Source: Pseudorasbora parva
Taxonomy: Eukaryota; Chordata; Actinopteri; Cypriniformes; Gobionidae
Assembly (NCBI RefSeq): GCF_024679245.1
Contig: NC_090176.1
Location: 53,470,096 to 53,534,095, forward strand
DNA: 64,000 nt
Direction of reading: 5' to 3'
Position 1 is the stretch's first letter. Each line of letters starts with the position of its first letter. The notes below the pieces were generated by a model. That model was not told where the DNA came from. It did no database searches and was given only the letters and a program-made list of their open reading frames with translations. A program made the translations under genes and the position numbers. Positions 1 to 10,005 of this stretch are shown piece by piece.

Positions 1-612
1 TCCGGATGGGAATGCTAACCCTTTCCGCTTCCACATCCAGATGGGAATGCTAACCCTTTCCGCTTCCACATCCGGATGGGAATGCTAACCCTTTCCGCTT
101 CCACATCCGGATGGGAATGCTAACCCTTTTTGCTTCGACATCCGGATGGGAATGCTAACCCTTTCCGCGTCCACATCCGGATGGGAATGCTAACCCTTTC
201 CACTTCCACATCCGGATGGGAATGCTAACCCTTTCCGCGTCCACATCCGGATGGGAATGCTAACCCTTTCCGCGTCCACATCCGGATGGGAATGCTAACC
301 CTTTCCACTTCCACATCCGGATGGGAATGCTAACCCTTTCCACTTCCACATCCAGATGGGAATGCTAACCCTTTCCACTTCCACATCCGGATGGGAATGC
401 TAACCCTTTCCGCTTCCACATCCGGATGGGAATGCTAACCCTTTCCGCTTCCACATCCGGATGGGAATGCTAACCCTTTCCACTTCCACATCCGGATGGG
501 AATGCTAACCCTTTCCGCTTCCACATCCGGATGGGAATGCTAACCCTTTCCGCTTCCACATCCGGATGGGAATGCTAACCCTTTCCGCGTCCACATCCGG
601 ATGGGAATGCTG
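1..612. repeat. 35-bp tandem satellite, about 17.5 copies, cut by window start
   Basis: A 35-bp unit with the core gatgggaatgctaaccc repeats without a break from base 1 until the sequence leaves the pattern after the last gatgggaatgc. Copies differ mainly at the cgctt/cgcgt/cactt position and at tccgg/tccag. The array is not coding and its left end lies outside the window. Confidence 0.97.
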
Positions 613-1458
613 TGATGATTATTTAGCACAGCTGCCGTTGGTTGTTCTGAAACGAGGCTCCTGTTCTTTTATCATATGAGGCCTATTGTTGATGCTCATA
701 ATGAATCCCTGACCTAAGTAAAGCAGGGCAGAAATCAGTCTATTTGCATTAAAGATTGTGCAGCATGCCAGTTTCTGAGGAACAGGAAGATGCACTGAAA
801 CCCACTGGCATTTCTACCTTTGTTTTACATGTCATGATCTCTCAGCGCTGAAGGAAACCAGTGGCGACCCTTGACCTTTATGCAAAACTCCTTCAGTCGC
901 TCATCTGAATAGCGTTCTCTTCTTTTGTCTGGTTTAAGAAGAGACTAATCAAATTCAATATAATGTTTGTGAATGTGAAAAACATGTTAATTGGTCAACT
1001 GTAAAGCTACCGTACCATTATTGTCCTGTTAACACCGTGAAGCTGCTTTGAAAGCTTTCACAGGAATATGAGCTGATAATAATCATAAGTGTGTTGATCA
1101 TCAGATCCTCATATGAGAATGATTAGTGAAGGATCATAAGACTCTGAAGAGTAATGATGATGATGATCACAGGAATAAATCACACTTTACTATATATTCA
1201 CATAGAGTCGCAAAAATCAACAACCCCAACCCTTTGACTGAAACTCCTGATATTATCCGACTCATGTGTGTAATCTGATTTAACAGAACGGAGTGTTTTA
1301 GTGTGACACAAACCACTCGTTTCTTAACCAGCAAGATGGCCCTTCCTGGAGTATCCCTGTGCTCACTGTGATTCAAAGAAAGAAAGTATAAAGGGATTAG
1401 GACATGAATTTTATTTATTATTATTTTATTACCGTTTTACACAAAAATCAAATTATAT
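613..1458. other. Unique sequence, no gene seen
   Basis: No reading frame here looks like a protein; the short minus-strand frame is an AT-rich chance frame. The tract includes one arm of a dispersed repeat (1060-1206). Nothing else is recognised. Confidence 0.6.
1060..1206 (+). repeat. Dispersed repeat, inverted partner at 43974-44113
   Basis: About 145 bp starting aggaatatgagctgataata and ending tatatattcacatagag reappears as the reverse complement at 43974-44113 with a few substitutions and small indels, including one in the gatgatgatg run. Neither copy contains a convincing ORF. The class of element is not recognised. Confidence 0.85.
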
Positions 1459-1461
1459 TAG

Positions 1462-1560
1462 GGCTGTGCGATATTGAAGAAAAATGCGATATGCAATGTC
1501 TTGTTAAATAATGCGATATTCGATATGCAATACGATATTGCAATTAGTGTGTAAAATCTA
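1462..1560. repeat. gcgatat-rich dispersed repeat remnant
   Basis: The tract has repeated gcgatat and gatatgcaat words after a ggctgtgcgatattg start. From general knowledge this resembles a class of gcgatat-rich DNA-transposon remnants common in fish. Boundaries and class are uncertain. Confidence 0.4.
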
Positions 1561-1700
1561 TTTAAATTATATTTAAAAAAAATATTTAAAAACTGAGAAT
1601 GAAACCCATTTGAAAAAGAAACCAAAGAAACCATCGCTACACCTTCTGAAAGTGACCAGCTGTGTTGTAGAAAAAATATGTCACAAATTGTTCACGTTTC

Positions 1701-1701
<1 letters not shown>

Positions 1702-1781
<80 letters not shown>
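1702..1781. repeat. (GT)n microsatellite
   Basis: About 40 GT units with a single tttg interruption near 1763. The 84-codon frame across it is only poly(Val-Cys) from the dinucleotide repeat. Confidence 0.97.
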
Positions 1782-2231
1782 CAGACAGCGCGAGACTGCA
1801 AATTATTGTTTTTCGCAAATTATTGCGTTTAATAACTCTTTTTAACATCAAGCAAGTCACATAAGTGACAGTAATGTGCCCAGACTATTCTCTGCTCTAT
1901 GCGTGACCTAAAACGGACACTTTTCACAATGTCGTTCACAATATCCGAATATTTTTTACAATATTTTTGGCTAGAGAGGAGCAATTAAATTGACTGATAG
2001 ACAACTACTCTGTAAGTGTTTGTAACTTTTCTCATTTTATTGTTTGTTCATTTGTTGTTGGATAAGTGTGTCTGTGTAGTGCAGAGGTGTGTATTATTAG
2101 TTTTGGTATATTCTCTCGGTGTGTGTGGGAGTTAGCATTTGTTGAGTTAGCATTTGTTTGGTCATTGCCACGTTGGGAGTGAGTTTGTTGGGGGCGTTCC
2201 CAGCTGCTTTCAATAACGATACTCAAGTGAG

Positions 2232-2238
2232 TATAAAT
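2232..2238 (+). promoter_or_regulatory. TATA-like box at 5' end of the L2-type LINE
   Basis: The sequence tataaat lies about 200 bp upstream of the LINE start codon, just before a GC-rich stretch (gtccgcggcagcggaagcgg). It could be the promoter for the LINE transcript, or a chance match in flanking DNA. No other element supports a start site. Confidence 0.35.
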
Positions 2239-2244
2239 AGCGTG

Positions 2245-5200
2245 ATAGTCCGCGGCAGCGGAAGCGGCAGTGTGAAGCCCTCCTTGTGTGAAGACCTACG
2301 AGTGTAAAGACTTCAACTCTTCCCAGTGCAACTCCGCCCGAGCAAGGACCCCGGCAAGGCACTTGAGTATCCTCTTCCTTTTCATTATTTGTGTTCGGCT
2401 CTAATTCCTATCTGGCCTTTTCTCTGATCTGTATTCACCATGTGCTTTCAAATCTCAACTATAACTGCTAGCACTCATAAATCACGCTCTGTACGCACGA
2501 GACGCCGTAATCCTAATAATTTGCGCTATATCCTAACATCCTCTGCTACTTTACTCTTTATTCCAATTGGTCTCTGGAATTGCCAGTCGGCTGTAAACAA
2601 AGCAGACTTTATTTCATCTATTGGGACTCATTCTCAGCTTAGCCTCATGGCCCTAACTGAGACCTGGATCAAACCAGAGGACACTGCCACTCCTGCAGCC
2701 CTCTCAACCAATTTAACTTTTTCACACACTCCTCGGCCTATTGGGAGGGGTGGGGGTACTGGTTTGCTTATCTCTAATGATTGGAAATTTGATCCATTAC
2801 CGTCTCTACCGGCCAATTCATTTGAATCGCACTCAATCACTATTACTCACCCTGTTAAAATCCATGTGGTAGTGGTCTATCGTCCTCCAGGTCACCTCGG
2901 TAACTTTGTGGAGGAGTTGGATGTGTTAATTTCTAGCTTCCCTGAGGATGGCACTCCACTGATTCTGCTTGGTGACTTCAACATCCATCTTGATAAACAC
3001 CTAGCTGCAGACTTCAGCACTCTACTGACTTCATTTGACCTTAAGTTAATATCTACTACGGCTACTCACAGATCAGGTAACCAATTAGACCTCGTCTACA
3101 CACGCAACTGCTCCACGGACAACACTTTAGTTGCTCCATTACACACCTCAGACCACTTTCTCATCACTCTTAACCTCATACTGACTCCTGATACAAAACG
3201 TACTCCTACACAGATTACCTTTCGGCGTAATCTACGCTCACTCTCTCCCTCTCGCCTATCCACTATGGTTTCATCTTCACTCCCTCCACCTGCTCAGTTC
3301 TCAGCACTGGACACTAACAGTGCTACCGACACTCTTTGCTCCACTCTAACATCCTCCTTAGACAGTTTTTGCCCCCTTTCCTCCAGACCAGCCCGCCCCA
3401 CCCCATCTGCCCCCTGGCTGTCTGATGTTCTCCGTGAACATCGCTCTGGACTCAGGGCGGCAGAGAGGAAATGGCAGAAATCTAAAAACAATACTGACCT
3501 TGCCTTTTATCAGTCTCTTCTCTCTTCTTTCTCTACAAATGTCTCCTCTGCTAAAACAACATACTACCACAACAAAATCAACAATTGCTCTGACTCTCGC
3601 AAACTCTTTAAAACATTCTCCTCTCTCCTTTGTCCTCCTCCTCCCCCTCCTTCATCAACTCTTACAGCTGATGACTTTGCATCATTTTTCACCAACAAAA
3701 CAGCTCTCATTAGCAAACAGTTCTCCACATCACAAACTGACACGCACATCTCAACAACTAACACGAACACGCTTCCATCCTTCTCTCCACTCTCCGAGGC
3801 AGATATTTCTAAACTCATCCTTTCCAATCACCCTACTACCTGTCCACTTGATCCTATTCCCACTCACCTCCTTCAGGCTATTTCTTCTTCAATCACTCCT
3901 GCACTCACTCACATTGTCAACACTTCTCTTCACACGGGAACCTTTCCCACAGCATTTAAGCAGGCTCGGGTAACCCCACTGCTTAAGAAACCCTCTCTGA
4001 ATCCAGCACTTTTAGAAAACTACCGACCGGTATCCCTTCTGCCTTTCATCGCAAAGACCCTTGAGCGAGTTGTGTTCAATCAACTCTCTATGTTTCTTGA
4101 ACGGGACAACCTCCTAGACAACAACCAATCTGGCTTCAAAAGCGGCCATTCGACCGAGACTGCCTTGCTCTCGGTTACTGAGGCACTGAGACTGGCAAAA
4201 GCAGCTTCCAAATCCTCAGTGCTCATTCTGCTGGATCTGTCTGCTGCTTTTGACACAGTTAACCACCAGATCCTCCTGTCAACACTTAAGAAGACGGGGA
4301 TCTCAGGAACTGCTCTCCAGTGGTTCAGGTCTTACCTCTCTGGTAGGTCCTACAGGGTGTCATGGAGAGGTGTAGTGTCTAAGTCACATCATCTAGCTAC
4401 TGGGGTTCCCCAGGGCTCAGTGCTTGGACCACTTCTCTTCTCCATCTACATGTCATCATTAGGTTCTGCCATTCAGAAACACGGCTTCTCCTATCACTGC
4501 TATGCGGATGACACTCAACTCTACTTCTCATTTCAACCAGATGATCCTACAGTCAGTGTTCGTATCGCTGCCTGTCTGACAGACATTTCTGACTGGATGA
4601 AAGAGCATCATCTTAAACTCAATCTTGCAAAGACAGAATTACTTGTTTTCTCAACCAACCCAGCACTTCATCAAAATTTCTCCATTCAGCTTGGTTCATC
4701 GACCATAACTCCATCAAGGACAGCCAGGAACCTTGGAGTTGTGATTGATGACCAGTTAAACTTCACTGACCACATTACTGCAACAGCCTGGTCCTGCAGA
4801 TTTGCTTTATACAACATTAGAAAGATTAGACCCTTCCTATCAGAACAGGCTGCACAACTCCTGGTTCAAGCTCTTGTTCTCTCCAGACTGGATTATTGTA
4901 ATGCTCTTCTGGCTGGGCTTCCAGCATGCACTATCAAACCCTTGCAGCTGATCCAGAATGCAGCGGCGAGAGTGGTCTTTAATGAGCCAAAGAGAGCGCA
5001 TGTTACGCCTCTCTTCATCAAACTGCACTGGTTGCCAATGGCTGCTCGCATCAAATTCAAGGCACTAGTTATCGCCTACAAAACAACCACTGGCTCTGCA
5101 CCAATATACCTAAATTCACTTGTTCAGACTTACACACCCTCCAGAAGCTTGCGTTCTGTGAGCGAGCGGCGCCTCGTGGTTCCATCCCAAAGAGGCATGA

Positions 5201-5352
5201 AATCGCTCTCACGCACATTTTCCTGGACCATTCCCACCTGGTGGAATGACCTGCCGATCTCAATTCGTGCTGCCGAGTCTGTAGCCATTCTTAAAAAACA
5301 TCTTAAGACACATCTTTTCCATTTGCACTTGACCAATACAGAATAGCACTTA
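2245..5352 (+). mobile_element. L2-type LINE, 5' part up to just past the ORF stop
   Basis: The LINE has a 5' UTR of roughly 200 bp, one long ORF and, beyond a 4.2-kb insertion, a matching 3' tail at about 9760-9930. The six bases after the stop codon (cactta) still belong to it, because the reverse-strand gypsy-like ORF is terminated by them. The 5' boundary is not defined by a target duplication and is approximate. No separate ORF1 is visible. Confidence 0.8.
2440..5346 (+). CDS. LINE ORF: APE-type endonuclease and reverse transcriptase (L2 clade)
   Basis: The 968-residue protein is the retrotransposition enzyme of an L2-type LINE: it nicks the target and primes cDNA on it. The apurinic-type endonuclease is at about residues 43-250, with N47 in a WNCQ motif, E74 in TETW, the GDFN motif at 178-181 and a terminal SDH at 237-239. 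The reverse transcriptase is at about 500-780, with NYRPVSLLPF near 527, DLSAAFD at 599-605, GVPQGS near 655 and the YADD active site at 688-691. The C-terminus has the usual LINE tail ending in KTHLF. The frame is open from a normal ATG to TAG with no stop or shift, which suggests a young copy. A poly-proline run lies near 399-405. The gypsy-like ORF on the other strand starts immediately after its stop. Clade assignment is by motif style, not alignment. Confidence 0.93.
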   Translation: MCFQISTITASTHKSRSVRTRRRNPNNLRYILTSSATLLFIPIGLWNCQSAVNKADFISSIGTHSQLSLMALTETWIKPEDTATPAALSTNLTFSHTPRPIGRGGGTGLLISNDWKFDPLPSLPANSFESHSITITHPVKIHVVVVYRPPGHLGNFVEELDVLISSFPEDGTPLILLGDFNIHLDKHLAADFSTLLTSFDLKLISTTATHRSGNQLDLVYTRNCSTDNTLVAPLHTSDHFLITLNLILTPDTKRTPTQITFRRNLRSLSPSRLSTMVSSSLPPPAQFSALDTNSATDTLCSTLTSSLDSFCPLSSRPARPTPSAPWLSDVLREHRSGLRAAERKWQKSKNNTDLAFYQSLLSSFSTNVSSAKTTYYHNKINNCSDSRKLFKTFSSLLCPPPPPPSSTLTADDFASFFTNKTALISKQFSTSQTDTHISTTNTNTLPSFSPLSEADISKLILSNHPTTCPLDPIPTHLLQAISSSITPALTHIVNTSLHTGTFPTAFKQARVTPLLKKPSLNPALLENYRPVSLLPFIAKTLERVVFNQLSMFLERDNLLDNNQSGFKSGHSTETALLSVTEALRLAKAASKSSVLILLDLSAAFDTVNHQILLSTLKKTGISGTALQWFRSYLSGRSYRVSWRGVVSKSHHLATGVPQGSVLGPLLFSIYMSSLGSAIQKHGFSYHCYADDTQLYFSFQPDDPTVSVRIAACLTDISDWMKEHHLKLNLAKTELLVFSTNPALHQNFSIQLGSSTITPSRTARNLGVVIDDQLNFTDHITATAWSCRFALYNIRKIRPFLSEQAAQLLVQALVLSRLDYCNALLAGLPACTIKPLQLIQNAAARVVFNEPKRAHVTPLFIKLHWLPMAARIKFKALVIAYKTTTGSAPIYLNSLVQTYTPSRSLRSVSERRLVVPSQRGMKSLSRTFSWTIPTWWNDLPISIRAAESVAILKKHLKTHLFHLHLTNTE

Positions 5353-8300
5353 CTGATCACCAGCAACGATTACACGACCCTCGTCCTCCAGCAAGGCATT
5401 CGCCACAGCACCCTGTTGTACCGACAGAGACACATGTTTAGCTGGCTTCACAGCCACCCGTGAAGAAACAACTTCAGCACCACATCTCTTAGACAGCGCC
5501 ACTTCTGTTGCGCAAGCATCATTGTTGACAGTAGGAGTACAAGGAGATTTGAGCTTAGAAATCGAACCCTCCTCTCGATCATGATACAATTTCAAACGAT
5601 TAATATGGCATAGTGTGGTCTTTCTCCTTCGATCTGGTGTAGAGATGACATAATTCAAATCATTCACTCGCCGTTCGACACGATAAGGCCCACTGTAACG
5701 AGCCTGCAAAGCAGAACCCATTCCAGGAATCAACACAAGAACTTTATCACCCTCTCTAAAGCTTCGAGAAACAGCCTTCTGATCAAACCTCTGCTTCATC
5801 CTTTTTTGACAAAGACCCAAATTACCTTTGGCCAACTGACATGCACAACGAAGCCTATTACGCATGTTGGACACGTAATCAGACAAACTGAGACACTTCT
5901 TAGGCTCAGCGAGCCACGATTCTTTCAACAGCTTTAAAGGCCCACGAACTGTGTGCCCAAAAACAAGTTCCGACGGGCTAAATCCCAAACTTTCCTGCAC
6001 TACCTCGCGCACAGCAAAAAGAGCTAGCGGAACACCTTCATCCCAATCGCGCTGAAACTCGAGGCAAAAACTCTTGAGCATATTTTTCAACGTTTGATGA
6101 AACCTCTCGAGTGCACCCTGACTTTGAGGACGATACGGGCTGGATGCAACATGATGGACCGCGAGCTGGCGCATAGCTTGAGCGAATACACGGGACATAA
6201 AATTAGTACCGCGATCTGACTGAATAGTTTTCGGAAGGCCAAAAAGAGAGAAAAAACCCATCAAGGCCTTAATAACGGCAGGAGCGGTGATTTTACGAAG
6301 CGGAACAGCCTCTGGAAAACGAGTCACACTACACATAATGGTTAGTAACCATTGATTCCCAGATTTTGTTCGAGGCAATGGGCCCACACAGTCTAATATA
6401 ACGTGTTCAAAAGGCTCAGACGTAACAGGAATCGGCTGTAAAGGCGCAGGAGGAATCACCTGATTAGGTTTACCAATGATCTGACATAAATGACAGGTTC
6501 GGCAATACCTCACAACATCTCTTTTAATACCTGGCCAAAAAAAATGGCGCAAAATTCTGTCAGTGGTCTTATTTACGCCAAGATGACCCGCAAAGTGATG
6601 GTCATGAGCTAAACTTAAAACCTTATCCCGAAAAGAGACTGGAACAACCATTTGCAAAAAAACTCTCCACTCATCTTGTGCGGAGGCCATAAGAGGTCTC
6701 CACTTGCGCATTAAGACACCATCTCGTAAAAAGTAGCCGTGTGGCGAATGCTCAATGTCTTCTTCAGACTTAGCTTCTGAAAAAAAAGAAGACAGAGATG
6801 GGTCAATTTTCTGTTCTTTAATAAGCTGCTCCCGACTCATAGACAAATTAAGAACATCGTAAGGAAACGACAGTGAAGCAGAATTCAAAAGTAAATCACT
6901 GTCGCTAGGGAGTGAAGGTTGAGCAATAAAAGTATCACTAAGATCAAGTTGATCCTCGATTTCATTCTCCTTTTCATCTTTCGCCATAGCACGCGTAACC
7001 ACGCTAGCAGAAAAAACATCAGGGAAGTTAATTGACAAGTCATCAGAGCATGTTTTTAACGATGCATGAGACACTATGGGGCAAGGCAAAACTTTTCCAC
7101 CACACAAATCGTTACCAAGTAGCACTGCTACATTTTTAATAGGCAAGGAGGGGCGTACGCCCATGGTAACATTGCCAGTAACTAAGTCAGACACAAGAGA
7201 AATCTCATGCAGAGGGACATTAACATACCCCATTTCAAATCCACGTACAAGAATGCTATCACCAGTAAAAGTCTTATCACAAAAAGGCAACACATCTTGC
7301 ACGATAAAACTCTGTGAGGCGCCCGTGTCACGCAGAATCTTTATTGGAATTTTTGAACACTCACCAGGCAAAGAGACAAAGCCATCCATTATAAAAGGTG
7401 CAAAACTGTGATTGTCAGTATTAGCATTGTCCCCACTCACAGGCATGTTCGCAACACACAAACCCACCTCAGATCGATAAGAAGCTGGTTGACCCGCCGC
7501 CTTATTTTTACGCTTCAGAGAATAACACTCAGCCAGAACATGACCACGTTTCTTACAATAGGCGCAGGTCGGAACTGTAACGTTAGACCCTGACGAACGC
7601 CGGTCCGGAGAGCGGGCAGAAACAGGCACGTTTTCTCTAGACATCTTGGAGACATTCGATTGATTTGAAACATTGGTTGAAAATCTAGGATTAGAAGGAA
7701 CACGTTTATGTGTGAGTACATACTCGTCAGCAAGCACAGCCGCACGAGCAGGAGTCAAATTCTTATGCTCACTAACATGCGTAGCAACTGTTTGAGGAAG
7801 ACCGTTTTTAACATCTTCAAGAATAATCAGATCACGAAGAGCTTGAAAAGTTGTTACTTCTTGAGAACTAAGCCAACGATCAAACAACATTTCTTTCTCT
7901 CTAACATACTCGACATAGGTAAGAGCTTCAGGTTTATAATAATTACGAAACTTTTGTCGATAAGCCTCCGGCACAAGAGCATAGATGCGAAAAACAGCAT
8001 GTTTGACTTTATCGTAATCTGCTGCGTCTTCAAGAGTTAATGAGGAGTAAGCTTCCTGCGCTTTCCCAGTGAAAACACATTGTAACGTCATGGTCCAAAT
8101 TTCTTTGGGCCATTTAAACGTTGTCGCTACGCGTTCGAAATGTGCAAAAAATTTGTCAACCTCGCTTTCACTAAAAGGTGGAACGAGGCGAATATTACGA
8201 GTTATATCACATTGATCTGGCTTGAACGGAACACCAGCCTCACGGGCTTTCAGCTCAAGCTCTTTAATACGTAATGCCTGCCCAAGCTCAAGATCTTTCA

Positions 8301-8682
8301 ATCTAAACTCGTGATCTCTTTTTTCTCGTTCTCGTACTGTCTGTCTGTCAGCCTCCAACCTAGTTTTTTCGCGCTCCCATTCAATTTCCTTTTCTCTTAA
8401 CTGTAAACGTTTCAATTCTAGTGCTGCTTTACTGGGTGAAGGTGACGAATCAATAGGAAGACGTTTACCCTGATCGGGTGCCGTAGATACATCCGAAGAC
8501 ACTTTCCCAAACACTCCAATTTCTCGCAAATCTTCCATAAGTTTATCTTGCAAATCAGCCTTGGAAGGGCTACCACTCACCTCAAGCTTATAGTGGCCAG
8601 CGATTCTAACAAGGTCATCACGCGTAACACTTAACAAAATATCCTGTGAAGGAGCCAGAATAAACGCGTCTAAATCGAACAT
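5350..8682 (-). CDS. Gag-protease-integrase polyprotein of a Ty3/gypsy-like element, truncated before RT
   Basis: I chose the ATG at 8682 (MFDLD...), giving 1110 residues; the longer upstream extension is hydrophobic and looks untranslated. A charged coiled coil lies at about 87-150 and a gag capsid-like region at 160-325. A CCHC zinc knuckle is C373, C376, H381, C386. The aspartic protease motif DTGAS is at 452-456 with a GND motif near 523. The integrase has a zinc finger (H696, H700, C730, C733) and a DDE core of D764, D823 and E859, with the canonical 35-residue spacing. The integrase follows the protease directly. This fits the Gmr1-like gypsy order described in deuterostomes, in which reverse transcriptase comes after integrase. 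The TAA stop is supplied by LINE sequence, so the true C-terminal part is lost. The frame is otherwise open, so the loss is probably recent. Confidence 0.9.
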   Translation of the reverse strand: MFDLDAFILAPSQDILLSVTRDDLVRIAGHYKLEVSGSPSKADLQDKLMEDLREIGVFGKVSSDVSTAPDQGKRLPIDSSPSPSKAALELKRLQLREKEIEWEREKTRLEADRQTVREREKRDHEFRLKDLELGQALRIKELELKAREAGVPFKPDQCDITRNIRLVPPFSESEVDKFFAHFERVATTFKWPKEIWTMTLQCVFTGKAQEAYSSLTLEDAADYDKVKHAVFRIYALVPEAYRQKFRNYYKPEALTYVEYVREKEMLFDRWLSSQEVTTFQALRDLIILEDVKNGLPQTVATHVSEHKNLTPARAAVLADEYVLTHKRVPSNPRFSTNVSNQSNVSKMSRENVPVSARSPDRRSSGSNVTVPTCAYCKKRGHVLAECYSLKRKNKAAGQPASYRSEVGLCVANMPVSGDNANTDNHSFAPFIMDGFVSLPGECSKIPIKILRDTGASQSFIVQDVLPFCDKTFTGDSILVRGFEMGYVNVPLHEISLVSDLVTGNVTMGVRPSLPIKNVAVLLGNDLCGGKVLPCPIVSHASLKTCSDDLSINFPDVFSASVVTRAMAKDEKENEIEDQLDLSDTFIAQPSLPSDSDLLLNSASLSFPYDVLNLSMSREQLIKEQKIDPSLSSFFSEAKSEEDIEHSPHGYFLRDGVLMRKWRPLMASAQDEWRVFLQMVVPVSFRDKVLSLAHDHHFAGHLGVNKTTDRILRHFFWPGIKRDVVRYCRTCHLCQIIGKPNQVIPPAPLQPIPVTSEPFEHVILDCVGPLPRTKSGNQWLLTIMCSVTRFPEAVPLRKITAPAVIKALMGFFSLFGLPKTIQSDRGTNFMSRVFAQAMRQLAVHHVASSPYRPQSQGALERFHQTLKNMLKSFCLEFQRDWDEGVPLALFAVREVVQESLGFSPSELVFGHTVRGPLKLLKESWLAEPKKCLSLSDYVSNMRNRLRCACQLAKGNLGLCQKRMKQRFDQKAVSRSFREGDKVLVLIPGMGSALQARYSGPYRVERRVNDLNYVISTPDRRRKTTLCHINRLKLYHDREEGSISKLKSPCTPTVNNDACATEVALSKRCGAEVVSSRVAVKPAKHVSLSVQQGAVANALLEDEGRVIVAGDQ

Positions 8683-8897
8683 TGCGAGTGACAAAAAATT
8701 CCCTAAACGAGCAAAAGGGGAAAAAAAGAAAAATATACACCACAAAACTACAGCCATAAAGAACAAAGGGCGGTTCAAACAAATGCGCACTCACAGCGCG
8801 CAGTGCGACCACCACAGAAAAGATTTTCACAAAAATGAAAATCAGAAAAAAAATATATATATATATTTTTAACAAATATGGTTCAAAACCCGACTAA

Positions 8898-8908
8898 ACG
8901 AGCCCCCA
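8898..8908 (-). other. Primer-binding site complementary to tRNA-Pro 3' end
   Basis: On the minus strand tgggggctcgt matches the complement of the 3' end of vertebrate tRNA-Pro including CCA. It lies about 6 nt inside the LTR end and about 220 bp before the gag ATG, as expected for first-strand priming. Confidence 0.75.
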
Positions 8909-8914
8909 TTTATA

Positions 8915-9516
8915 TGTTACGTCACCATTAAATAAACAGGAAAAATGGAATAACATAACATACAAAGTGACCATAGAGACGCAATGACGGTGCAACAAAT
9001 TAGTTTAATAAAGAATAAGACTTAACAAACAGAGCATGGTGGGAAATTAACACAAAAAAACAACCCTGACTACACATGTCTGTAAAGAAAGGTGAAACTT
9101 GCCTACCTCCCGTCCAAACAAAAGACAAGTTGTCGTGAGTCTTCCGGTTCCTCTAGCTGCTACACTAAACTACCGACAAGATAAACAACGTGAAAAAAAA
9201 CCCCTCACCTTTTCTCCCACCAGCTCTCAAAATAACCCATAAACTAAAACACATGATTATCCCCTTTCCGGAGCATAGTAAGATGTACGAGCGCGGTGCT
9301 TTCGCTCCGTCGATGGAAAAGAGCAGGTGGAAAATAGAAGCCTCCTCTCCGGACATCAGGCAGGTGTTTTTAAAGCGGTTGCCCAACCCACAATCAGTAA
9401 CCAGCGGGACACAAATCTAGGATTAGCAACGGCAACAGCAACGACTAAAAGCGCACACTCCTGGATCATATCTACGTCTCTCATCCGGATTTGTGCCTTC
9501 AGGCGGGTATGTTACA
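8915..9516 (-). repeat. 5' LTR of the gypsy-like element
   Basis: A 602-bp segment starts tgtaaca and ends gacgtaaca on the minus strand, giving TG...CA ends. It stops 6 nt before the tRNA-Pro primer site. Both edges are inferred because the partner LTR is missing. Frames inside it are not meaningful. Confidence 0.6.
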
Positions 9517-9520
9517 TAGT

Positions 9521-9748
9521 TATCATAACTATCAGAATCCAGTGTTCTGTATATTGCGTACGTGAGTTTTTGTTGTAGATGGCTATTGCTGCGCGTTTAG
9601 CTAGAATACAAAACCAACCCATTGGGCCACTGAATCTGCATTAACGACAACAGCTGGGGCAACAGCCTTAGTCCTAATGGGTTGTTATCATAGCTATCAA
9701 AATCCAGTGTTCGGCACTTTGCGGACGTGAGTTTTTGTTGTAGATGTC
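9521..9748 (+). repeat. Diverged direct repeat pair of about 62 bp, 166 bp apart
   Basis: The segment 9521-9582 (tatcataactatca... to gttgtagatg) is repeated at 9687-9748 with about ten differences. The spacer is flanked by opposed cccattg and aatgggtt words. It lies between the gypsy-like LTR and the LINE 3' tail and could be an older insertion or part of the LINE UTR. Confidence 0.7.
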
Positions 9749-9759
9749 TGTCTTTAAAA

Positions 9760-9930
9760 AAAAACAAAAAAAACAATTGTTGTGTATTGTGCTAATTAAT
9801 TGAGATTTCTTACAGCTCTTACAGGTTTTTGGCCTTGTCTGTTCCGTTGCTTCTATTACTCTCCCATTTTTTGTAAGTCGCTTTGGATAAAAGCGTCTGC
9901 TAAATGATTAAATGTAAATGTAAATGTAAT
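9760..9930 (+). mobile_element. 3' end of the L2-type LINE
   Basis: The sequence has the typical L2 tail: a hairpin with stem cgcttt (9879-9884) and aaagcg (9890-9895), then gtctgctaaatgattaaatg and a short (aaatgt)n tail. Such 3' hairpins are recognised by the LINE reverse transcriptase. It is most simply the end of the LINE whose ORF stops at 5346. Confidence 0.75.
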
Positions 9931-9945
9931 ATGCATATTGTGATA

Positions 9946-9949
<4 letters not shown>

Positions 9950-10001
<52 letters not shown>
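9950..10001. repeat. (TA)n microsatellite
   Basis: About 25 TA units directly after the LINE 3' tail. Confidence 0.95.

Positions 10002-10005
<4 letters not shown>

Larger units (their letters stand above)
5353..9516 (-). mobile_element. Ty3/gypsy-like LTR element inserted in the LINE 3' UTR, 3' half missing
   Basis: Reading on the minus strand the order is LTR (9516-8915), a primer-binding site for tRNA-Pro, then gag, protease and integrase, and then an abrupt junction with LINE DNA at 5352/5353. No reverse transcriptase, RNase H, polypurine tract or second LTR is present anywhere in the window. The LINE 3' tail resumes on the other side, so the element most likely inserted into the LINE 3' UTR and then lost its 3' half, or the assembly has collapsed it. 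Confidence 0.8.

Noticed and set aside
1..612. Interstitial telomere because units contain taaccc
   Set aside because: The unit is 35 bp and contains one such word; there is no consecutive TTAGGG repeat.
3425..3973. 182-codon plus-strand frame inside the LINE ORF
   Set aside because: Shadow of the endonuclease-RT ORF in another frame; no domain.
8880..8908. tRNA-like 3' half (ggttcaaaacccgac then acgagccccca)
   Set aside because: No 5' half, D-arm or anticodon arm is present. It is explained as the primer-binding site of the minus-strand LTR element.
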